The notes below the pieces were generated by a model. It saw only the letters and a list, made by a program, of their open reading frames with translations, had not been told where the DNA came from and did no database searches. Positions 9,209 to 18,072 of a stretch of 64,000 bases of DNA are shown piece by piece. Source of the DNA: Nyssa sinensis (lineage: Eukaryota; Streptophyta; Magnoliopsida; Cornales; Nyssaceae); NCBI GenBank assembly GCA_008638375.1, contig CM018035.1:39360254-39424253 (forward strand), written 5' to 3'. Made by a program: the position numbers and the translations under genes. The stretch's first letter is position 1, and each line of letters begins with the position of its first letter.

Positions 9209-9934
9209 GTGAGGACAGGCCACAACAGAGGACGGACCAGAGGCTTGAGCAGAAACAGGAATAGGGGGAAGGACGAAACGAGCCTCAGAGGCAGAATAAT
9301 CATGTTATTTACGTCCTCCATGCAGATACCCCAGCTACGGGGATGTCAAACAAAGCAAGGAAAAGGTATGCCCGGGAGGCCAAGCTGCCCAAAAGCTTTA
9401 CAAGTCGAAAACATTAAGAAAAGTTTCAAACCAGAACCAGGGATTCAGTTCACAAAACAAGACCTTGAAGGTGTACTTTGTCCCCACAATGACGCCCTTG
9501 TCATCTCTCTCAAGGTGGCCAACTTCGAGATCCGCAAAGTCTTGGTTGACACGGGGACTTTTGCAAATATCCTCTTCTATAAGCCCCTCAAGCTAATGAA
9601 GCTTGATCCTGATGATATCCAGCCCACGGGCATAATTATGGCAGGATTCGATGGGAATCTTAGTACTCCGCTGGGAAGGATTGACCTCCCTACTACTGTA
9701 GGGGAAGAAGGAGGACAAAAGACCACGTTGACAGAGTACACGGTCCTAAACACCAAATCTCTATACAATGCCATAATTGGGAGACCTTGGCTACACCAGA
9801 TGGGAGCGGTCATTTCAACCTTCCACCAGTGCTTAAAGTACGTCCACAACCAGGCTGTTTACTCCATCAGAGGGTGCCAACCAACCTCTAGAGAATGCCA
9901 TGCCCTCGTTCTCAAAGAGAAGGCTCCCAGATAG
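9209..9934 (+). pseudogene. Aspartic protease region of gypsy element
   Basis: An open stretch with VLVDTGTFANILFYKPL, matching the retroviral-type protease active site (DTG kept, followed by T where S or A is usual), a flap-like region and the IIGRPWLHQMGAV motif typical of plant gypsy proteases. It is 241 codons with no start of its own. In the intact polyprotein it follows gag, from which stops at about 9010-9190 now separate it. Confidence 0.85.
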
Positions 9935-10029
9935 CAATTATTGCATGCTCGTGAATGTATGGATCCAGCCCTCTCCCAACATCACAAGGCCATAGGCTGC
10001 CCTGGTAAAAATGATGAGTTACTAAATCA

Positions 10030-10285
10030 AAGAACATAGGGTAGCAGAAGGACCTCGTTAAGGTACTGGCCAAGCTTGGAGTCTCAAAGGCGATATTTGC
10101 GTATAGATTTAGACCTTATCACTCGTACAATAGATCCCGACCATAAGCCTGTAAGGCAGGAGCAAGGGACATATCCTCTAGGGTGGCTCCAAGTCATTAA
10201 CGTGGAGGTCTTAATACTGTCCAAGGTCAACAACAAGTGGTTTGTAAAACTTGTGACCACAAGACGACCAACAGTTTTGAATTAA
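10030..10285 (+). pseudogene. Reverse transcriptase N-terminal sliver
   Basis: The frame contains DPDHKPVRQEQGTYPLG and VINVEV, matching the segment just before the RT palm in Tat-type gypsy pol (DPNYKPVRQ-like). After about 10285 the sequence is no longer pol. So RT palm, RNase H and integrase are absent and the pol deletion junction lies near 10200-10300. The stretch to 10545 is the 3' untranslated-like part and is noncoding. Confidence 0.65.
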
Positions 10286-10548
10286 AACCCAGGCCCATCG
10301 GCTTTTAAGTAAAAGATCTCTTTCAGGACGGGTGCTTCCAAATTCCAAGGATCCTATTACGAGAAAACTGCCATCCAACTAGAAAGGTCCCTACTGAGTG
10401 GAAAGGATCATTAAACTCATCTTGTACTGACTTGAGGGTATGGATGGAAAAATTGTCCCCAATCTGGGAGTATAAAGCATTTAGCAAAAGTACCATCAAT
10501 AAAGGTATTCTTTTTCCTGAAATATCCTCGTAAAGTATTCTTATTCAA

Positions 10549-10790
10549 ATGTATAGACCTTCAGTCTGGTCCGCCAAATGTACAGACCTTACGTCTGGTC
10601 CATCTAAATGTACAGGCCTTATGTCTGGTCCATCTTAATGTACAGACCTTATGTCTGGTCCATCTAAATATACAGACCTTGCGTCTGGTCTATCTTAATG
10701 AACAGATCTTGTGTCTGATCCATCTTAATATACAGACTTTAAAATCTTGTTCATCTCATTGTACAAACTTCAAGTCTGATCTATTCAGGA
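10549..10790 (+). repeat. 30-bp minisatellite in gypsy element
   Basis: About seven to eight copies of a 30-bp unit (GTCCATCTTAATGTACAGAC plus CTTATGTCTG). Each unit contains the inverted pair CAGAC and GTCTG, so single-stranded copies could form small hairpins. It lies between the pol remnant and the antisense ORF, the same place as the longer-unit repeat in the element at 29645-39689. Confidence 0.85.
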
Positions 10791-10799
10791 TACCGACTT

Positions 10800-11330
10800 T
10801 TGTATCCGGAACTTCATACCAAAACTACTTGGTTATTTCAGAAACTGAAGGGAAAAAGGGTTAGCTCAGTTGCTCAGCTACATAGCAACGAACATTCTTT
10901 TAGTCAGATATCCACCCCAACCAACTGTCATTTGGTTCAGCAGACAGTTAGTCTCTTCAACGCCTGCCATTCAAGATTACAAGCTCAGATTCAAACGTTT
11001 CTGATGTCAGAACTCAGGCTCAGTTACTTACTATTTCCCTACTTTCAAATATTATAATTTGGGTGGAGAATATTGCAAGTCATGCAGCTCGGAAGTTAGC
11101 CCATTATCCATGACCAATCAAGGAATTATAGTTAGTTCTTGAACATGTTTACTTACTTCAGTTACAAGGGACGAAGCCCATTTATACATTATAGAGCATT
11201 AATAAACTTGGGACAGTACAGAGTCTACTTGGCAATCACAACAAAATTCACAAGTACTAGAGCAAAGATACTGAGAGATCTAAAGAAAGACAGTTTCATT
11301 GATAAAGGTGGACTAGTACATTAAAGTTCA
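10800..11330 (+). other. Noncoding spacer of gypsy element
   Basis: Sequence between the minisatellite and the 3' end of the antisense ORF. Open frames at 10679-11057 and 11139-11324 show no domain and no similarity to gag or pol that I can see. Confidence 0.5.
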
Positions 11331-11334
11331 AAAA

Positions 11335-11880
11335 TAAAGAAAAAGGGGAAAAAATTATACAAAAAGAAGTCCTAGGCCTTATCAAAAGGGGCAGGGTCCT
11401 TTGTTGAAGGAGGAACAGAGGGCGTAGCCTCTTTACTCGGGGCAGCAGCACAGAAGGGGCCGCTCTAGGAGCAACAATTGACGACACGTAAAAATTTGGA
11501 AACTTGAGGAGAAACTTAGATCGGAAGTTCTCGAAGCCGAATTGGATCAGCTTATCGCCCATCTTCTCAACTTCCTCCCTCATTTCTGCCTCGGTCTCAG
11601 TCCTGGCGTGATCGACTGCGTCCTAGAGCTTCTGATCAAAGGAGCTTCGAAGATCAAGTATCTCCCTCCGAAGTCCTTCGGCCTCCCGAGCATAAAGATC
11701 CCTCTCAGACTCCAGAACGGCCAAGTTGTTATTGGCCTCCTTTAGACTCTCCTCTGCAGCATGAGCCTTGGGCTGAGTTGTTCCGAGCTCCAGCCTGACC
11801 TCATCCAGCTCAGCCTTGAGCTTTTCAACCTTCTTTGAATTTAGAGGAGTCACCATTAGAACAGCCAAACTATGCATGCT
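11335..11880 (-). pseudogene. Antisense ORF, C-terminal coiled-coil part
   Basis: The minus-strand frame has heptad-rich sequence (KVEKLKAELDEVRLELG, LAVLESERDLYAREAEGLR) followed, after a stop near 11620, by EMREEVEKMGDKLIQFGFEN. The plus-strand frame at 31957-32350 in the other gypsy element is clearly homologous (LQSELDEVRFQLGTAQ, KLKEAANSHSILESERDALA). It runs opposite to gag-pol. It is the 3' part of the gene whose 5' part is at 15399-16189. The solo LTR 11903-14792 sits between, possibly within an intron. Confidence 0.75.
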
Positions 11881-11902
11881 CTGCACAATACAAAGTAGAC
11901 AG

Positions 11903-14792
11903 TGTAGAGATCTGAAAAAAAATGAGGAAAAATTTTTCTTTTTTGCGGTAAGACATTTGGCATACACGGTTTTGTCGGTAAAGCCCGGTTTTGCTGGTAA
12001 AGCATCTAAATGCGTCAGTTCATCGTTTGACATGTTTAGAAGCATATTTGGAGTATGTTATAGAAGAGAAATATACTTAGAATATTGTGAGGTAGCTACT
12101 ATTCAAATTTCAGCTAAAATAGAAATCGTTTCAAAATTAGACAAAAAAAGGGCATCCGGGTGGCCCGGGTGGAAAGGGATGATCCCGACCTCAAACGAAA
12201 ATATTTTATTCTGAGAATTTTCATTTAAAATAATTTTATAAACATTGGTTAAAACCAAATTTTAAATTGAAGCGTTTATGAATGAGTTGTAAAGTAACGG
12301 GCTACGGGGCTTATTAAGGGCAAAATGGTCATTTGCCCTTAGCCCCTTTGTCCTCCACTATAAAATGAACACTTGGGGCCATTATATACACATATACACT
12401 CTGAAATTCAGAGAGCTCTCGTCCGTGGGTGAAAAATAGACAAAAGCCCTAGTTTTTTCAACTTTCTAGCCTCCGAAACACGCACTTCGAGGGGGATTTT
12501 GGCCGAGCTTTCTTCTGGAAAGTTGTTCGTCTCCACGAGTACTATATTTTCCCTGAACAGTTCGGCCATCCAGCAAACACAGCCACCACAGTTTAAGAAA
12601 AACTGATTGTAGGTATGGTTTCTTGCTAAGCTAGTATTAGATTTAGCTTTTCCTACCTTTCTATGTGTTACTTGAGCTGCCTAGAGGTGTATTTGAGGTT
12701 AGGAAGTTATTTAAGTGGTGTTACTTTGAAGAACCTAGAGTTAGAAATTTGGAGATTTTTGTTTCCTTTAATTTAATTGGTGTTTTATTATTATGAATAA
12801 CATGTATTTTGTCCATGTGTTAGATTGCTATGTTTTCATGTGCATTCACGTTGAAATTTGCTTGATATCATGGGGGAAATTTGATTGCTTGGTGTGGGGG
12901 AGCTTTATGGAATTTTAACATTTTGTGAAAAGCTTAGCATAATCTTTGTGAATTGATAGTATAGTGAGATTGTAGCTTGAATATATCTTGATGTGTGTAG
13001 CCATAGTATATGCATATAAATGATGTTTTGGAAGTTTAAAATTATGAATTGTATGGGAAGGAATGCATGACTTGAAAAGGGATACCATGTGTTTGATCAT
13101 TTGTCACATTGAACTTGCATGATGAAATCATGGCATCTTGGCATAATGTGATTCCTTGGAAACATGGTGTGGGTGAGCACGTGGTGCTGGACATTATGAG
13201 GGTGTAGATCTTGTGGTGAAAAACTCAAAATTGGCCATTAGGTACTCACATGCCTACGGGGTCCGGACCGTAAAACGAGGCATATATTGGTACTTGCATG
13301 CCAACGGGAAAGAACCGTAAAGCGAGACATGGGTGTGGCATAGAGTTTGCATGTGTAAGTCATGCATAGTGTATTTGCATTGCATTAAACAACGGGAAGG
13401 AAAATAATATCTTGAAATTGTACACTTGCACATGCCACGTCCTAAATTTGTTGCTAGTATTAGTGAGTTATCATACCAACAGTTGAGCTGACCCATTCGT
13501 GGGCAATATATTTCAGATGAGGCACCAGTTGCTTGAGACTTCCTTGAGTGTTGAAGAAAAAGGAAGGAAATGGATTTTGTGGAAGATTTGGCCCTTGGGG
13601 GCATGTTATGAATGTGTGGGCATGAGCCCAACTTCTTGTATTTAAACTTATGTAAATTGTGAACTTTAGGCCTTGGGCCATTTTGAAAATGTATGAGTTG
13701 GAACTCAAATAAATGCATGGTACTTTACTTAAATGTGTAATAGAGGCTGCTTGATGTTTGAGAGTTAAATGTGAATTATATGGATATGTTGGAAGTGAAG
13801 GATGTAGGTTTAATTTGATGGATTTGCGGCCACCGAATGAGGGTGGATTTTTGATGAATTTATGTTCATATATCTTGTGAAAAATTAGGTGGGAAAACAC
13901 TTAAAGAAACGAATGAAACTATGTCCAAACTTTGGTAGAATCAAGAGAGAAATAGGTGTGGAAATGACCGTTTAAAAAGAGTGGAAAAAATGTCAAAATG
14001 GGGGTTTAGGAACCTTGAACAAGTGGGCTAAAAGTGTGAAGAAAAGAGGATTTAAAGGACTTGGAAAAAAATTCAAAAAATGGACAAATAGGTTGCAGCC
14101 ATGAACAGTGCACTGAGAAAAAAATCAGATTTGGCCTCTGTGCTACAGTGCCCGACAGCCGCGCGCCTGCGCCCGTGCCCGCCTGCCAACGCGCGTGCGC
14201 GTCCCATGCGCCCTGCCTTGCCCCTGCTGCCTTGCATGCTGTCCAACTATTGTGCATCTCTTGTTTTGGCTATGTCATGACCTAGATTACAAGACCATTT
14301 TGAGGCCATTAAAGTACATGTTTGAACCAACTTTTTGAGTACATTTTAGACCATTTTGGGATGACTTTTGAGCTACATTTGGATGCCATTTTGGGCCATG
14401 TTTGGCCTATGTTTGGGCCATGTTTTGGGCCTTATTAAGGGCTGTATGAGTGATCATCTTTGGGCCATATTTGACCATTAACATGGGCTGTGTTAGGCCC
14501 TCTCCCTTGTACAATTCTTGGTAGGTTTCTTGAACTATTCATGGGCTATACCTTAACCTATTTTTGGGGCCATTCGAGACGTCATTTAAAGGGGGTTTTT
14601 GGAAGTGATTTAAGATTGTTTTACGGACGATTTTGAGTTAAATTGAATGTCGAGTTTTCACTTAAATTTTTGGGAGAAGCTTGAGGGAATAATGAGGGAG
14701 ATTTCAATTAAATTTACCGAATTGTTACTTATTTTCCTTTCTTTTGTTTCGTTCAGTCGCTTCCTGGGTTCGTGGGAATCCGGGGCGTGACA
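11903..14792 (+). mobile_element. Solo LTR (gypsy), nested inside element 6899-17208
   Basis: Begins TGTAGAGATCTGAA and ends GGGGCGTGACA, 2890 bp, flanked by a perfect GACAG duplication (11898-11902 and 14793-14797). A TATA-like CTATAAAATGAAC lies at about 12358. No primer site, gag or pol is present. It belongs to the same family as 59253-62170 (similar ends and shared internal words). A GC-rich island at 14150-14240 and a run of GGGCCAT-type words at 14340-14480 are LTR sequence, not genes. Long LTRs with these ends suggest a chromovirus such as Tekay/Del, but this is inference. Confidence 0.9.
13228..13335 (+). repeat. About 53-bp tandem pair in solo LTR
   Basis: Two units reading GGTACTCACATGCCTACGGG and GGTACTTGCATGCCAACGGG, each followed by a CCGTAAA-CGAG-CAT pattern. 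The sister LTR at 59253-62170 has a single unit at about 60261, so copy number changed after the copies separated. Confidence 0.7.
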
Positions 14793-14819
14793 GACAGGTC
14801 AAGCCAAATGCACAAACAG

Positions 14820-15186
14820 ACAACAGGAAGGACAAAAAGATTTCAGAAGTTACATTCATATGGAGATTCATCATCTCGGTCATCAGTTTCTTAGGATTCT
14901 CCCCCCTATACCGATGAGGGCCCCTAGACCAGATGTGGTCAAAGGCCTTCTTGGCAATCAGGTAGTCCGGCTCATCGGACGGTTGGGGGGGAGTGGCAGA
15001 TGCCTTCCCCTTCCCAGTTCGCTTGCTTGGAACGGAAGGGGCAGGAGGGACCACCGAGATCGAGACAGTGGTTTGGGCCTCCCTCTCACTCTCTGGTGGA
15101 GTAGGTTCTGGAGAGCCAGAAATCAACCTCCTTTTTTTTACCTGCAGGGGAGGCTCAAGCTCGAATTGAGAAGAAGTCTCCCCCAC
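14820..15186 (-). pseudogene. Antisense ORF, middle part
   Basis: The minus-strand frame is Pro/Ser/Lys-rich with LQVKKRRLISGSPEPTPPE and SKRTGKGKASATPPQPSDEP, ending near MTEMMNLHMNVTSE. Low-complexity linkers like this are usual between the N-terminal domain and the coiled coil in plant transposon proteins of this kind. An intron separates it from the N-terminal block at about 15190-15398, or the frame is broken there. Confidence 0.6.
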
Positions 15187-15398
15187 CGACTATGGCTCCG
15201 GATCTAACCACTTTGATGTTAGCCTTTTCCTGAGCTCTACGGTACGAGTGTTAGCAGCCATCAAATTCTCTGGAGTAACGATGACGGTGTGAGCTCAGTT
15301 GGAGGTCTGAAGAAGCTGACAATACTGATTCTGAGTTCGGTGGTAAAAATAGATTTCTTCCAAGCACTCCTATCTGCACAAAAACAGGGAAAATCATT

Positions 15399-16189
15399 TT
15401 AGTTAGGCATTTCAGAAGTCAGAACAAAGCCAAAATGGCTGAAAGAAAAATGGGTCTCACCTTTATGCCCTATAATACGAGGGAATGTTGAGATGTGGTC
15501 TTGGAAGTCTTCACGTTCCCATCCTCCTCCAACAAAGAAGTACCACTTCTTCCAAGTTTTATTGGAAGAAGTTACAGAGGACAGAGGTCTGAACCTCTTC
15601 TCGAAAGACATATAGAAAAGGCCTTCCGACCTCATATACTTCATATCCATATTACTACGGATCAGATCTACCGATACATCTACATCGTTCAAACACCCTA
15701 ACACTACGAACCCTAAGAGGTGCCGCCAACTATTAAGGTTAAGGTCGGCAGGGCAAAGATTGAACCAACAGAAGAACTGCTTAACTAAATCAAGCAATGG
15801 AAACCTTAAACCCATCTCAAACCAGGCGAGATAAACACATATCTCACCATCTTCGACATCGTAAGGACGGTCTAGGGGGCTCGGTACCCTACACGTGACA
15901 TTTGAGGAAAAATTGTACTTCACCTCCACTCATCTAATAAGCTCTAGGTGACAGCGCTTTCGCCCTCTTCTCTCTGGGAAGGCCTACCAGAGGTTTCCCC
16001 AACCCTATCTCTAGGTTCTATAAAAGCATCAACTACCCTAACCTCAGAATTGTAGGGGGATCCTACAGACCTATTCCTGATATCATCGGCGGTAAGATTA
16101 CCTACATTTTCTACATGAGACGGCGTAGCCGTCTCCAAAGGGTTCCTTGTGCCGTCACTAACGCTGAAAGATGAAGAAGGAACAGACAT
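15399..16189 (-). pseudogene. Antisense ORF, N-terminal putative gypsy-type transposon domain
   Basis: Starts MSVPSSSFSVSDGTRN at 16189, runs to a stop at about 15944, then continues as MEVKYNFSSNVTCRVPSPLD to 15399. It contains VYLAWFEMGLRFPLLDLVKQ, FFCWFNLCPADLNLNSWR, MKYMRSEGLFYMSFEKRFRP and NKTWKKWYFFVGGGWE. This pattern matches the plant family listed as putative gypsy-type transposon (PF04195). The function of this family is not known. The homologous block on the plus strand at 30546-31345 in the second gypsy element is more decayed. One stop separates the two pieces here; otherwise it is well kept. Confidence 0.75.
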
Positions 16190-16609
16190 TTCTCAAAAGG
16201 AAAGCAGGGAGGACAAAGTTCTTAATTGAAAAATGAAAAGAAAGGGAAGACTGGTCGAACCTGTTCTAGACCAAAGCCTCAGACAACGGGTGTACTCTTC
16301 AAACTTTAAAATTTGCGAGGCACCGAATGCTCAAGCTCAATAATGGCGAAATTACTTCTGATACAGTGAAGCCAAGTGTAGAAAGAAGGCATGATGAGCC
16401 TTTCGCCACTCTTTTATATGTTTTCAAAATGTGGGCCCACCAAGCCTGAACAGCCATGACGGTTACGTACAATGATGGCTTCGAAAGCCCAACCATCGGT
16501 TGCGCAAGAAATGACGCACCAACAGTCATCTTGGAAAACGGACAGACAGGGCGCATGGCTTTTCAAAATCATATAGCACTAGTTGCTCGTTGACATCGAA
16601 CTAGGACTT

Positions 16610-16620
16610 GGGGGGAGTAG
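16610..16620 (+). promoter_or_regulatory. Polypurine tract
   Basis: GGGGGGAGTAG lies just before the 3' LTR start at 16622, where plus-strand DNA synthesis is primed in LTR elements. Confidence 0.8.
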
Positions 16621-16621
16621 C

Positions 16622-17208
16622 TGCTATACCACAAAACGACAGACCAATCCCCATGTGACATGTGTGTCTACAGATCAATTAGGGGCTCGGTCATCCAAAG
16701 CATGCCGAGCATTCAGAACAAACCTACAGAACTTAAAGGGCCGAGCACACGCCTACAGTGCAGAGCTACATTCTTACAGAGCCTACAGGTCCGAGCACGG
16801 ACCTCTGGAGCACTCTCCGTGATTCAGAGCTCATCGCCGCCTTTAATATCCGTCGAGCAGAGAATAAGGAAACAGTCTTCTACAAGGAAACTACCACACA
16901 TGATTATCTCTATTGTTGCTATATTCAACAAGGCAATTGCTATCTCTAACGATCCAATCTCTATATTTATGGCTGCAAATCCTAATCAACTTGGGAAAAC
17001 CATTGCCTATATATTAAACCCTAGAGGTACGCTTTATTTTTTATGCTCATTCTTTGGCTTACATTACGGTTTTCTCAATTCAATTTATTAACTTAAGTAT
17101 CGAAGCGGCTACTGCTAGAGCCAATCCGGTGGTCCTCTAATCTTCTTCTTAAGTGTTCTTTAGGTCGCAGAAGGTCAAAGTCAGTTACAGCCAAAAAGTG
17201 CAGCATCA
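16622..17208 (+). repeat. 3' LTR of gypsy element 6899-17208
   Basis: Begins TGCTATACCACAAAACGAC, ends GTGCAGCATCA and is followed by the duplication TATTG. It differs from the 5' LTR mainly by C/T and G/A changes. Confidence 0.95.
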
Positions 17209-17639
17209 TATTGCATAAGGAACTAAAAATTCTAAATAAAAATATAAAATAAAATAAAACTTGAGAAATAATTAAATTTCTATTATGAATTTATTTTAAT
17301 ATTCTTTATTGACCTATTATTAAACTTCATTTTTTCATTTTATAACTTTTATAATATAGATTTACAAGATGAATTATAAATATTTTCTAATAATTATATG
17401 AAATTTTAGGAGTAATTAATTTTATTAATTTTTACACTTCGGTTTTGTTAATTGGTTTTTTTTTTTTTTTTATTTTTATATATAATCAAATTACTACAAA
17501 TATTAAGATATTTTAATTTATTAAAAATTAAAATTATTCATTAAATATATAAATATATATATATATGTATATTATATTATACAGAGAGAAGTTTTGTGTA
17601 TGTAATTTTTCTTTGACTGTCATAATATGGAGTACTTTT

Positions 17640-18072
17640 TGCATTTGGTATGAAAAAAGAAACTGAAACCTACCCAATATAAATTTAGTTTAAAATGTTA
17701 CAACCTGGCTTTATATGTGTATTTAATTTTAATTTTTTTAAAGTGTATTTAGTTGTAATTATTTTTTCCTTGGTAAAATAGTCCTGTTAATCTTCATTTT
17801 AAGTAATGTGGTTTTGACATGTTATTTAGTGGTTTTTAGGTTATTTGAAATTTAAAAATAATGAAGTGATAATTTTAAATACATTATTTTTATTTAATAT
17901 AAATATAAAAATTAAATAACCAAATATATAAAAAAATATGTAATTTCTTAAATAACTTTATTTAATATACTTATATATCTAAGCCTTTAAAAGGAGTGTA
18001 AGATTTACAAGCCATTAAAAGACGTCTAAGACTTACAAGCTTTTAAAAGGCGTTTAAGACTTAGAAGCCTTT
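17640..18072. repeat. Foldback right arm, inner part
   Basis: Reverse complement of left-arm sequence from about 6617 outward. Shared blocks include CATTTGGTA, GAAACCTACCCAATA, GTGGTTTTGACATGTTATTT and TAATGAAGTGATAATTTTAA. The arms are interrupted at 18073 by a solo LTR. Confidence 0.85.

Larger units (their letters stand above)
6899..17208 (+). mobile_element. Ty3/gypsy LTR retrotransposon with deleted pol (Tat-like)
   Basis: Complete structure: 5' LTR, primer-binding site, gag, protease, a sliver of reverse transcriptase, a minisatellite, a long antisense ORF, polypurine tract and 3' LTR. It is flanked by the perfect duplication TATTG (6894-6898 and 17209-17213). The gag/protease part and the antisense ORF match the larger element at 29645-39689, but RT, RNase H and integrase are missing except for the RT start. 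A solo LTR (11903-14792) sits inside. The two LTRs differ by several percent, mostly transitions. An antisense extra ORF is known from Tat-lineage elements such as Grande. Confidence 0.92.

Noticed and set aside
14006..14285. Cys/Ala/Pro-rich frames on both strands
   Set aside because: They lie over a GC-rich island inside the solo LTR 11903-14792; composition effect.
6899..17208. Endogenous pararetrovirus origin for the gag-protease region
   Set aside because: LTRs, polypurine tract, target duplication and gag/protease motifs are those of a Ty3/gypsy retrotransposon; no movement or coat protein motifs seen.
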